DNA of 7,595 nucleotides from Dethiosulfatibacter sp. (GCA_019084435.1 JAHRFV010000093.1:1-7595); one strand, 5' to 3'; counted from the stretch's first letter, positions 1-7,372 are shown. Notes: generated by a model from the letters alone, not told the origin. A program made the numbers and translations.

Positions 1-1165
1 CTTTAGGAACATCAATGTTTTGCCTTGAAACAAGGGCATCAATATCTCTATCATAGACCTCTTTTTTCTTGTCTGCTATATCCTTGAACTTCCTAAAGGC
101 CTCATCCAGTTGTTCTTTTGTTAAATGATAGCCCATTGTAACTATTTTGTCGTTGAAAGCATGTCTCCCAGAGTGTTTGCCTAGGACAAGCTTGTTCTTT
201 GTCAAGCCCACCGATTCTGGTGTCATAATTTCATAGGTTTCCTTATTGGTCAGCATGCCATGCTGGTGAATACCCGCTTCATGTGCAAAAGCGTTGGCAC
301 CTACTATCGCCTTGTTAGGCTGGACTTTTACGCCTGTGATGCTTGTCAGCAGCTCGCTTGATCTCATGATTTGAGTGGTATCGATATTGAATCGATAATC
401 ATATCTATCTTTTCTTGTATTGACTGCCATTACAATCTCTTCCAAAGCAGCATTGCCCGCTCTTTCTCCAATGCCATTGATCGTACACTCAATCTGGGTT
501 GCTCCAGCTCTCATAGCAGCAAGTGAATTTGCCACCCCCAGTCCCAGATCATTATGGCAATGGACAGAAATGGCAACACGATCCAAAGCTGGACATTTCT
601 TTCTCAATTCCATCAGAAATTCATAATACTCATCTGGTGTTGTGTAACCTACAGTATCCGGTATGTTTATTGTAGTTGCTCCGGCTTTTATAGCTCTTGT
701 AAATATTTGGGCAAGAAAGTCTGTTTCACTTCTGGTTGCATCCTCTGCTGAGAATTCTATATTTGAGACAAATTTCTTAGCATACTTGACCATTGCTTCT
801 GCCTGGTCCATAACCTGTTCGGGTTTCATCTGCAGCTTGTATTCCATATGGATGGGTGAGGTTGCAATAAAAGTGTGAATTCTTGGATCGACTGCATGTT
901 TTATGCTTTCCCAGGCCTTATCGATATCTTCTTTTTCAGCTCTTGCAAGGCTGGCAACAGTTACATTTGTTATCTCCGAAGCTATTTCTCTGATGGCATT
1001 CATATCTCCTGGAGACGCCGCTGCAAATCCAGCTTCTATAATGTCCACCTTTAGTCTTTCCAATTGTTTTGCCATCTGTATCTTTTCTTTTAAATTCATG
1101 GAGCATCCGGGTGATTGCTCCCCGTCTCTCAAGGTAGTGTCGAAAATCTTAATCAGTTTACTCAT
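1..1165 (-). CDS. leuA: 2-isopropylmalate synthase, N-terminal 388 residues (cut by window edge)
   Basis: LeuA condenses acetyl-CoA with 2-oxoisovalerate to give 2-isopropylmalate, the first committed step of leucine synthesis, in the cytoplasm. I translated the open frame directly; it has no stop before base 1. Seen: the HMGL-like signature DTTLRDGEQ at residues 9-17, with D14 a metal ligand; HCHNDLGLG at 202-210, with H202 and H204 the other metal ligands; and GIGERAGNA at 231-239, with N238. These positions agree with E. coli LeuA numbering as I recall it. [10 protein letters not shown] at 328-337 begins the segment after the barrel. Family members are about 510 residues, so the C-terminal leucine-binding regulatory domain lies outside the window. 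The ATG at 1165 is set by AAAGGAG at 1172-1178 with a 6-nt spacer. The leucine-type T-box upstream supports LeuA over homocitrate or citramalate synthase relatives. Other leu/ilv genes may follow off the left edge. Confidence 0.96.
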   Translation of the reverse strand, partial: MSKLIKIFDTTLRDGEQSPGCSMNLKEKIQMAKQLERLKVDIIEAGFAAASPGDMNAIREIASEITNVTVASLARAEKEDIDKAWESIKHAVDPRIHTFIATSPIHMEYKLQMKPEQVMDQAEAMVKYAKKFVSNIEFSAEDATRSETDFLAQIFTRAIKAGATTINIPDTVGYTTPDEYYEFLMELRKKCPALDRVAISVHCHNDLGLGVANSLAAMRAGATQIECTINGIGERAGNAALEEIVMAVNTRKDRYDYRFNIDTTQIMRSSELLTSITGVKVQPNKAIVGANAFAHEAGIHQHGMLTNKETYEIMTPESVGLTKNKLVLGKHSGRHAFNDKIVTMGYHLTKEQLDEAFRKFKDIADKKKEVYDRDIDALVSRQNIDVPK

Positions 1166-1194
1166 TTCATTCTCCTTTAGTGTTTTTTGAAATC

Positions 1195-1231
1195 AAAAAA
1201 TCCCGCCTCTGACTAATGTCAGAGACGGGAT
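1195..1231 (-). terminator. Intrinsic terminator of the leuA T-box leader
   Basis: On the minus strand TCCCGTCTCTGAC pairs with GTCAGAGGCGGGA over 13 bp, including one G-U pair, around the 4-nt loop ATTA. A run of six T follows (1195-1200). The 5' arm overlaps the bases needed by the antiterminator, so the two structures exclude each other. It lies 29 nt before the leuA start codon. It may also stop transcripts arriving from the ABC operon. Confidence 0.93.
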
Positions 1232-1469
1232 ATGTCCCGCGGTACCACTCTGTTTATTCCGATATGCAAAGCACACTGAAATCTCTCAATTCAAGTTCTG
1301 ATAAACTCTAAGCCTGTAACGGGGCTACACGAATCCTCCTACATTTTCAGAAGATCTGCTCTGGAGCGAGTGTATTTTCATGGCAGTATCGACTTCCACC
1401 CTCGTCGACTCTCTATAACTTGCCTTTAGAAAACTTTTTTCTCCATCACTGCATTTGATTTCTTAATTA
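1195..1469 (-). promoter_or_regulatory. T-box leader controlling leuA, leucine (CTC) specifier
   Basis: This is a tRNA-sensing riboswitch: uncharged tRNA-Leu binding favours an antiterminator and lets leuA be transcribed. Seen on the minus strand: the conserved T-box AGAGTGGTACCGCGGGAC (within 1233-1251), whose GCGGGA can pair with the TCCCGT just downstream to form the antiterminator, and a competing terminator at 1195-1231. Stem I can be closed by TGGAG (1441-1445) pairing with CTCCA (1362-1366). Immediately inside the 3' strand lies CTC (1368-1370) followed by a single G at 1367, which is the usual specifier layout: codon, then purine, then basal helix. CTC is a leucine codon, matching the gene. 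An apical hairpin with GTCGAC, GGTGG and GTCGAT is also visible. The 5' end is inferred from the promoter. The specifier assignment comes from hand pairing, not a covariance model. Confidence 0.93.
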
Positions 1470-1475
1470 GTAGTG

Positions 1476-1505
1476 ATTTTAGCACAATAATTCACGTAAT
1501 GTCAA
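1476..1505 (-). promoter_or_regulatory. leuA promoter (sigma-A type, extended -10)
   Basis: On the minus strand a perfect -35 TTGACA (1500-1505) is followed by an 18-bp spacer and -10 TAAAAT (1476-1481). TG one base before the -10 gives an extended -10. Transcription would start near 1469, just before the T-box stem I. The promoter begins only about 26 bp after the stop of the ABC ATPase gene. Confidence 0.85.
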
Positions 1506-1531
1506 CAATATTTTTCGCCCATTTAGAATTT

Positions 1532-2248
1532 TTATTCAGATAAACGATATATATCGCTGTAAAGATGCTCTAACGTTCGTTTTTCTCCATCTTTTTCCAG
1601 AATAGCTTGTTTTTTACCCGCCAATGCCACGCTTCCATCTTTCAGAAAGAATAAATCAGTACAGATACTTTCCAACTCACTCATGTGATGGCTAGTAAAA
1701 ATGATGGTCATGCCATCGTCGTTTAGTTCTCTAACCAAGTTTATAATGTCTGTTCTAGCACCCATGTCTATGCCGACAGTTGATTCGTCCATTATTAAAA
1801 CCCTCGGGTCTTTCAACAGCTCAACGCCTATATTTATGCGTCTTTTCATTCCACCTGAGAGGTTCTTAATTTTAATCCGGTGTAGATCCTTCAGTGCCAT
1901 AATATCGTATATGTAGGCCATGCGTTCCTTGGCTTTCTCCTTATTCAGTCCATAGACACCTGAAAAAAACCTGAAATTATCCTTCACTGACAAGTCCTGA
2001 TACAAAGCAATTTCCTGAGGGACATAACCTATAAGGCTTTTGAAATCAGCAGCAGGTCTGTCCTCAAAAAAGACCTCTCCTGAATCAGGCATGACAAGCC
2101 CGCTCATAATATTCAGTAGGGTTGTTTTGCCGACGCTATTTGGTCCAACAATACCTGATATTGAGCCTTGTTCGATCTGAATGTTCAGATCACTTAGAAC
2201 CATGGTCTTTTTATATTTTTTATTGATATGACTCATTTCAATTAACAT
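1532..2248 (-). CDS. ABC transporter ATP-binding protein (export-type, CcmA/NatA-like)
   Basis: This 238-residue protein is the cytoplasmic nucleotide-binding subunit that powers the two permeases encoded just upstream. Seen in order: Walker A GPNSVGKTT (35-43), Q-loop YVPQE with Q78, ABC signature LSGGM (130-134), Walker B VLIMDE (150-155) and an H-loop TSHHM with H187. The length fits a single-domain ATPase of the multidrug/antibiotic/ABC-2 exporter group. Two near-invariant places are unusual: Walker A has Ser-Val where this group normally has Gly-Ala, and after the catalytic Glu155 there is Ser instead of Pro (DESTVGID). All catalytic residues (K41, D154, E155, H187) remain, so I expect activity. 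The ATG overlaps the end of the preceding permease gene by 11 bp. The Shine-Dalgarno is weak (GGGG about 10 nt upstream), so translational coupling is likely. The substrate cannot be read from this subunit. Confidence 0.95.
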   Translation of the reverse strand: MLIEMSHINKKYKKTMVLSDLNIQIEQGSISGIVGPNSVGKTTLLNIMSGLVMPDSGEVFFEDRPAADFKSLIGYVPQEIALYQDLSVKDNFRFFSGVYGLNKEKAKERMAYIYDIMALKDLHRIKIKNLSGGMKRRINIGVELLKDPRVLIMDESTVGIDMGARTDIINLVRELNDDGMTIIFTSHHMSELESICTDLFFLKDGSVALAGKKQAILEKDGEKRTLEHLYSDIYRLSE

Positions 2249-3446
2249 TTTTATTGTACCCCGATTTTCCTTTTAGATAAATAAGACAAAACAAGACAAA
2301 TTGAAAACCTATTTCCATCATAATATTTTCTCTTCTGATATTCTGCCCCACATTAGTAAACTGATTTATGAGGTCATCCTTTATCATCATTCCCGGTATG
2401 CGCCCCAAATATTGCAACATGCCTGTATTAATAACAGTCTCGCTGTATATCCATCCACCAAAAATCCAAATTGCAATCATGAGATATGGAATAGCAGTCT
2501 GAAAGTCAGACCCTTTCTTTAATACTGCCATTATTGCTACGGACAATAATGATATTGATAGAGCGTATATGGCCAACCCCAATATCACCTTCGCAAAATC
2601 CAAATGATAAAAGAGCATGTTCTTCAATAACAGCATCTGCAGTACTGAGATGATGAAGACAATCATTGCGATACCCAGTATATTGCCCAGGACATACTGG
2701 TAGTATGGACATTGGGACAGCTTTATCCTACTGATAATCCCGTGCTCTTTATCTACATTGACTTGTATCGCCTGATAAAATCCGGTTATTATCAAAAATA
2801 TAAGTATTACACTTAAAAAATATCTGATGATGATTTCTTTGGATGTACTAAATATAGGTTTTTCAGCATCTGAATCAATTGAATTTAAAATAACTTGAAG
2901 CTCCAAATCCTCTGAGTCTTCATACATAACTGTATATTCAAGAAACAGCTCTCTGAACTTTTCACCCAGTTCTGGATTGTCAGTAAACACTGCTTTATTT
3001 ACAGTTAGCATAGTCTGTTCTTTTAAAATGTCCATCAAAAAATGCGGTGTAATCAGGTCAGTGATTCCTGGTGCGGTATAGTTATCTGCCAGATACCTTA
3101 CCTCAATGATTCTTTGTGTTTTGCCTGTCTTAATGGCCTGGGAAAAACCTTCCTTGATGATGTATAATCCAATAATATCTTCTTTGATTAAAGCTTCTTG
3201 ACCTGAGTTTTCATCAAAGGCAAAAACCATCAAAGAACTGTCACTTCTCAATCTTTCTATAACATTTTCAGAAAAGTCTGTTTGATCCGAATCTACGACA
3301 CCAATCGTTGTTTTAATCTCAAAATCGTCCGCCTTCAGATAATTGAGTGCAATAAACGAGAACAGCAATGGAAAGACGACAAATAGCAGCAGCATTATTT
3401 TTTTCGATAAAAACATTCTGATCCTTAGAATTATTATATGGATCAT
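2238..3446 (-). CDS. ABC-2 type permease, subunit 2
   Basis: This is a 402-residue integral membrane subunit of an ABC exporter. The layout is typical of the ABC2_membrane_3 group: one membrane span near the N-terminus (about 16-36), a large extracytoplasmic domain (about 38-205), then five more spans (about 205-226, 251-275, 284-308, 317-337 and 373-392). Between spans 2 and 3 is VDKEHGIISRIKLS (231-244), the cytoplasmic loop like EKERGTLERL that contacts the ATPase in this family. The extracytoplasmic domain opens with IGVVDSDQTDFS, matching IGIVDLEQTNIS in the neighbouring permease, so the two are diverged paralogues and probably form a heterodimer. The ATG at 3446 overlaps the preceding stop as ATGA. 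It has AAAGGAG at 3454-3460 with a 7-nt spacer. Substrate unknown. Confidence 0.93.
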   Translation of the reverse strand: MIHIIILRIRMFLSKKIMLLLFVVFPLLFSFIALNYLKADDFEIKTTIGVVDSDQTDFSENVIERLRSDSSLMVFAFDENSGQEALIKEDIIGLYIIKEGFSQAIKTGKTQRIIEVRYLADNYTAPGITDLITPHFLMDILKEQTMLTVNKAVFTDNPELGEKFRELFLEYTVMYEDSEDLELQVILNSIDSDAEKPIFSTSKEIIIRYFLSVILIFLIITGFYQAIQVNVDKEHGIISRIKLSQCPYYQYVLGNILGIAMIVFIISVLQMLLLKNMLFYHLDFAKVILGLAIYALSISLLSVAIMAVLKKGSDFQTAIPYLMIAIWIFGGWIYSETVINTGMLQYLGRIPGMMIKDDLINQFTNVGQNIRRENIMMEIGFQFVLFCLIYLKGKSGYNKNVN

Positions 3447-4660
3447 CTGAACTCTCCTTTTCTAGCCATAAAGGTTGAAGCTACTATAATAACTATCCCG
3501 AAGACAACACTTGCAATCACCATGTATAGTTGATTAGACTTGTTAATATTGTTGTACATAAGATTGATGATATTTTTCGTTATAATAAGATTAGGACTAA
3601 AGGCCGTCAAACGACTCACAGAATATGGCAACAATGAAACAGGAAAAAAAGTCCCTCCTAGAAATGCAAATGAAACTATAAATAGAGATGTAAAACTTAA
3701 AAATCCTTCCTTGTCTTTAATGATTTCGGACATACCAATATAAAAAGCATTCAATAAGAAACTAATGGCAGAAATTGTCAGGGTAACTAAGAGAAAATCA
3801 ATCTTTACTTTGAATATCTGCTGATATCCCACCATTACGCCACACATCCAAATAGTGGTAAGCGCTGTATAAGCCAAGATCTTCATCATATAAAACGAGA
3901 AAACACCTGTGACTGACAATCTGATCCGTGTTAGGACCCTTGATTTTTTTTCTTCTATAATATCTAAGGCACAAAGCGTACTGATATAAAACATAATCAG
4001 CACAAAAATAGATGTTCCATGATAAATCATTGAAGAAACCGAAGGAAACTGAAAGATAGGTTGGCTGTCAAACAGTATTTTTCTGCCCAAAGTGTCCATA
4101 ATAAGCTTGAATGACACAGAATCATTGATTTTCATGGCATCTTCAGCTGGAAACCCCATATCAATCAGAGCATAATACTCTGAGGCGGTACATATTTCAA
4201 CATAATTCACATATTTTGAAAAACTCTCCACTGTTTTATAAATAATGAAAAACTCGATTGAATTGTTGCCATCATAAACAATATTGATAGGAGGATTCTC
4301 CATATTAAGCAGTCCTGTGGAAAAATCCTCTGGAATAATAATAAATGCAGTAATATCACCTGACTTTAGAGTAGATTCAGCTTCTTTCAAACTAAGCATA
4401 TAAAAGTTCAATAGGTTAGACACAGTATCTTCTTCAGTTATGTTGGAGATAAGCATTCTGCTGATGTTAGTTTGCTCCAAATCAACAATCCCAATCCCGA
4501 TTTTCTCTGTTGGGCTGTCTATCCTGTTATCCTTGTTAAACATCATCAGTACCACAAAGAGAATCACTAATGGTAGTAAGAATAACAAGAACATTTTTTT
4601 ATAATCTGTGAGAAGACTTTTGATGTTGAACCAAAAAAGAAAACCGACCCTCTTTATCAT
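3443..4660 (-). CDS. ABC-2 type permease, subunit 1
   Basis: This is a 405-residue membrane subunit with the same plan as the next gene: an N-terminal span (about 23-41), a large extracytoplasmic domain (about 43-210), then five spans (about 211-233, 256-279, 287-311, 320-342 and 377-398). The cytoplasmic loop IIEEKKSRVLTRIRLS (234-249) is the ATPase-contact segment of the ABC-2 family. The extracytoplasmic part contains IGIGIVDLEQTNIS (54-67) and the pattern LKSGDITAFIIIPEDFS (98-114), both common in YhgE/YhaP-type exporters. The start lies 3 bp after the stop of the anchored-protein gene. A GGGAG inside that gene's end, about 11 nt upstream, may serve as its ribosome binding site. With its paralogue and the ATPase it should make a complete exporter. 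The cargo cannot be inferred with confidence. Confidence 0.93.
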   Translation of the reverse strand: MIKRVGFLFWFNIKSLLTDYKKMFLLFLLPLVILFVVLMMFNKDNRIDSPTEKIGIGIVDLEQTNISRMLISNITEEDTVSNLLNFYMLSLKEAESTLKSGDITAFIIIPEDFSTGLLNMENPPINIVYDGNNSIEFFIIYKTVESFSKYVNYVEICTASEYYALIDMGFPAEDAMKINDSVSFKLIMDTLGRKILFDSQPIFQFPSVSSMIYHGTSIFVLIMFYISTLCALDIIEEKKSRVLTRIRLSVTGVFSFYMMKILAYTALTTIWMCGVMVGYQQIFKVKIDFLLVTLTISAISFLLNAFYIGMSEIIKDKEGFLSFTSLFIVSFAFLGGTFFPVSLLPYSVSRLTAFSPNLIITKNIINLMYNNINKSNQLYMVIASVVFGIVIIVASTFMARKGEFR

Positions 4661-4663
4661 CGA

Positions 4664-5974
4664 CTAATAAACTCCCGTCTCCGCCATTATGTCCCTAAAC
4701 AAAGGATTGAGTGACATCTTTTGCATAACAGATCCATAGAGCTGCATGAGTACCATTTGAGTCTCTGTCGCATCAGGATTCTCAAAAAGCGAAACCAAAT
4801 CAATTCCTTCCTCTGCAACATTGGAATAATCGGTGAAGTTTAGACTCTTATTATATGAGTTAGTAACGGATTGTGTTTTTATAGTCACTGTATCAACTGA
4901 TGGGTTCACTGATTCAAGATTGACCAAGATTGCCATATCCCAGAATATAATCATCCCTGAATCATCCAGGCCTATCTTGTTGCTGACACTAAACCCTTTG
5001 CCGGTATTAATCTCTTTAAAATCATTTAAAGCTTTAATAATCTCGTCAATGCGGATATCATAATTTTCATCCAAATCATCAATTCCTTCATAAATTTCCG
5101 CATACGGATCCTCAACACCCATTGCTTCGTAATCGATACTGTATAGAGTATTGACAAATGTCATATATTGCTCCGCTTTAGCGATAATGATATTCTTTAG
5201 AGCATCATCGGTTTTTGCCTCTTCTAGCATGGGTAGCATCAAATCAATCAATTGTGTTTCGTTGAAATCCAGTTGCATCCCACTACTCTTCACTGTCTTC
5301 TGTTGATCGTTATCCAATATCTCGACATCGAAGGATTCTATTTCAAACAAAAGACCCTCAAGCCCCACTTCCAGCATGCTTCTGTATTTTTCGCCATCGA
5401 AATTCTCTGCGCCTTCAATACCCTCGAGTGAATAAAAATCCTTCTGGAATTCCATGGACTGTTTCATGATTTCCTGGATATCCATTGATATAGCAGGCAT
5501 TTGTTGATCTTCACCATATGAGGCAATCAAGTCATTCATGTACCGCTCATAATCCTCGAAATTCATATAGAATGCCTGGCTTATAAGATCGCTTGAGCTT
5601 AAAATCATCTTTTCGGCGTCCATATAAAAACCTAGATTGAAAGCCGGCTCCTGCTGATAGTTTAGAGATAGCAGACCCTCTATCAATGGGTTTTCAATGT
5701 TGTTTATGTTTTGTTTAATGCTGTAATTGAAATCCACCTGTTGTAATATGTCAGCCATTCTTGTCATAGATGGATCAGATGTATCAATGTCAATATTAAA
5801 ACTGACCATCATGTCGGCTTCTTTTACTTCTCTTAGTTTGGACAATGAAGCCTCAAACTTATCAAATGTGCTCATTTCTGTGAAAGAATCTTCTTGATCT
5901 GAAAACATATAAATGCCAGTTCCAACCAAAGCCAACACTACTATAACTATAATTCCAATTTTCATTTTGCTCAT
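4664..5974 (-). CDS. Membrane-anchored extracytoplasmic protein of unknown function, exporter-linked
   Basis: I do not recognise this 436-residue protein as a named family. Seen: a short positive N-terminus, one hydrophobic span (about 5-24, IGIIVIVVLALVGTGIYMF) and then a long hydrophilic acidic region with no other membrane span. There is no cysteine, hence no lipobox, so it is probably held by an uncleaved signal anchor. The exposed part alternates strand-like stretches (VSFNIDIDTSD, FNYSIKQNI, FNLGFYMDAEKMILSS) with helices and is rich in methionine (29 of 436). This loosely recalls beta-sheet lipoproteins such as LolA/LppX-like carriers, but that is only an impression. It is first in an operon with two permeases and an ATPase, so an accessory, cargo-handling or protective role is an inference. 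I chose ATG 5974 over ATG 6025 because AAGGAGG (5984-5990) precedes it and the predicted transcript starts downstream of 6025. The longer form would add 17 residues. Confidence 0.85.
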   Translation of the reverse strand: MSKMKIGIIVIVVLALVGTGIYMFSDQEDSFTEMSTFDKFEASLSKLREVKEADMMVSFNIDIDTSDPSMTRMADILQQVDFNYSIKQNINNIENPLIEGLLSLNYQQEPAFNLGFYMDAEKMILSSSDLISQAFYMNFEDYERYMNDLIASYGEDQQMPAISMDIQEIMKQSMEFQKDFYSLEGIEGAENFDGEKYRSMLEVGLEGLLFEIESFDVEILDNDQQKTVKSSGMQLDFNETQLIDLMLPMLEEAKTDDALKNIIIAKAEQYMTFVNTLYSIDYEAMGVEDPYAEIYEGIDDLDENYDIRIDEIIKALNDFKEINTGKGFSVSNKIGLDDSGMIIFWDMAILVNLESVNPSVDTVTIKTQSVTNSYNKSLNFTDYSNVAEEGIDLVSLFENPDATETQMVLMQLYGSVMQKMSLNPLFRDIMAETGVY

Positions 5975-5983
5975 GCTATACAG

Positions 5984-5990
5984 CCTCCTT
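5984..5990 (-). promoter_or_regulatory. Strong ribosome binding site deciding the start at 5974
   Basis: AAGGAGG on the minus strand lies 9 nt before ATG 5974. The upstream in-frame ATG at 6025 has no recognisable Shine-Dalgarno, and ATG 6007 is no better served. Confidence 0.8.
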
Positions 5991-6028
5991 AAAATTCTGT
6001 CTTTCATCCTTGAGATTTTATCCATTTC

Positions 6029-6057
6029 ATTCTATAACATTAATAATGCTTTATCAA
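6029..6057 (-). promoter_or_regulatory. Promoter of the anchored protein / ABC exporter operon
   Basis: On the minus strand -35 TTGATA (6052-6057, 5 of 6 to consensus) and -10 TAGAAT (6029-6034, 5 of 6) are separated by exactly 17 bp. Transcription would begin near 6022, giving a 5' leader of about 48 nt before ATG 5974. The -35 starts 8 bp after the kinase stop codon. The spacer contains a short perfect inverted repeat, CATTA-A-TAATG (6038-6048), which could be an operator or chance. This promoter would let the exporter genes be expressed separately from the kinase. Confidence 0.6.
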
Positions 6058-6064
6058 CAGGGTT

Positions 6065-7372
6065 CTAAATCAATACTTCCAATATAAACAGATTGTTGTT
6101 GCTGCTTACTTTATAATATCCATTGTATTTTTCAACAGTTGTTTTGATATTTTCCAGGCCTCTTCCATGGAGGATATCACTTTGCTTTGAAGTCTCAATT
6201 TGATTGTCTATTATTTTCAATCCACCGTCAAATGCATTTGTTATCTTTATTTTTAGCTTATTAAGCTCATAGTTCATATATAGTTCGATATATCTGTCTG
6301 ACGGAATCCTTTCGCATGCTTCTATGGCGTTGTTTAAAGCGTTGGTGACAATAATCGTCAAGTCGATATCTGCAATTGGCAGCTCTTCAGGTATATTGAC
6401 ATAATGTTCAAATCTGATATCCAGCGTATTGATGGTTCTCTCCTTATAATTCAGAATTGCACGTATCAGTTTATTGTCTGTGCGAATCTTAGTGCCGATA
6501 TGTTGTTCTTCAGTCAATAGTTGATTCGCGTATAGTTCAGAGGCAGTGAAATCTTTGTTTTTCAGCAAAGCCCCTAAGGTCTCCAGATGTCCTATATAAT
6601 CATGTCTATTGGCACTCATCACTTTTAATACCCTGTTAATCTCATCCATATGCTTCAATTGATTCTCATATTCTTTTTTCATGCTATTCCATTGTAATTC
6701 CTTTCTTTCCTGCTGAATCACCTTAAAAGCAAGATTGACCACTAAAATACTAGATATTGTTATAATCAACAAAGCTACAATGGCATAAAAAAATTCGGAA
6801 CTGTTTTGCAATTCCGCGTCGAGATAAAGATTTATACTTAAAAATGTCAATAAAACATTGATAAAAACTACTATAACGGTAACAATCGAGAAATAAGATA
6901 CCCTAATTTCCGAATATGATAAAAACTTCCCTATCAAATATGCTGGTAAAATCACCAACAGTTTGCTTATAATCTTATAAATAACCCGATGATACCCAGG
7001 CAACATCAATACATTTGCATTTACATCAATGATATAAGAATAAAAAACCACTGATACATTGGCAATTATTATAATCATCAATGTAGCCAATCCAAAACTG
7101 ATCAGCAAATTAAAGGATCTTATATCATAAAATGCCTTTATAGTAAAATAGAGACCAATAGCTGGCATCAATGTAGCAACTATGTCATACTGACCAATGG
7201 CATTACTCAATATGGTTGCTACAAGACCGATGGCAATAACTATACTCAACAAGAAATAGAAATTGTCATTTTTTTTCGAAATATTACGAGTGCTTATATA
7301 AAAGACTATAAAGAGATCAAATAATCTGGCTGCAAATTCAAAAAAGAATAATCCCACATGTAGCTCGCTCAT
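6065..7372 (-). CDS. GHKL-type sensor histidine kinase, AgrC-like
   Basis: This 435-residue membrane sensor kinase would detect an external or membrane signal and phosphorylate a response regulator. Seen: six or seven hydrophobic spans in residues 1-217, a linker predicted to be helical (218-250), then an H-box RHDYIGHL (256-263) with H257 the likely phospho-acceptor. The ATPase domain has an N-box NALNNAIEAC (344-353) and a G-box HGRGLENIK (402-410), followed by VEKYNGYYKV. This is the HATPase_c_5 pattern of AgrC, VirS and citrate-sensor-like kinases, which usually pair with LytTR-domain regulators. No regulator gene is in the window. I chose ATG 7372, preceded by AAAGGA. The frame stays open to a TTG at 7438, but that codon lies inside the predicted -35. 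Adjacency to the exporter operon suggests, without proving, that it controls those genes. The natural ligand is unknown. Confidence 0.92.
   Translation of the reverse strand: MSELHVGLFFFEFAARLFDLFIVFYISTRNISKKNDNFYFLLSIVIAIGLVATILSNAIGQYDIVATLMPAIGLYFTIKAFYDIRSFNLLISFGLATLMIIIIANVSVVFYSYIIDVNANVLMLPGYHRVIYKIISKLLVILPAYLIGKFLSYSEIRVSYFSIVTVIVVFINVLLTFLSINLYLDAELQNSSEFFYAIVALLIITISSILVVNLAFKVIQQERKELQWNSMKKEYENQLKHMDEINRVLKVMSANRHDYIGHLETLGALLKNKDFTASELYANQLLTEEQHIGTKIRTDNKLIRAILNYKERTINTLDIRFEHYVNIPEELPIADIDLTIIVTNALNNAIEACERIPSDRYIELYMNYELNKLKIKITNAFDGGLKIIDNQIETSKQSDILHGRGLENIKTTVEKYNGYYKVSSNNNLFILEVLI

Noticed and set aside
420..1190. Several plus-strand ORFs of 65-95 codons
   Set aside because: They lie antisense to leuA, which has clear family motifs, and overlap each other in different frames. 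Their translations show no motif and no good ribosome binding site.
1701..1916. Plus-strand ORF of 71 codons
   Set aside because: Antisense to the ABC ATPase signature and Walker B region; a shadow of a conserved gene.
2506..2712. Minus-strand 68-codon ORF inside the permease gene
   Set aside because: Out-of-frame shadow within a real permease whose membrane spans continue through this stretch.
4833..5063. Plus-strand ORF of 76 codons
   Set aside because: Antisense to the anchored protein gene, with no start signal or recognisable product.
5975..6025. Extended N-terminus of the anchored protein from ATG 6025
   Set aside because: No ribosome binding site, and the predicted transcript begins near 6022. 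ATG 5974 has AAGGAGG at ideal spacing. Not excluded if the gene is read from the kinase promoter.
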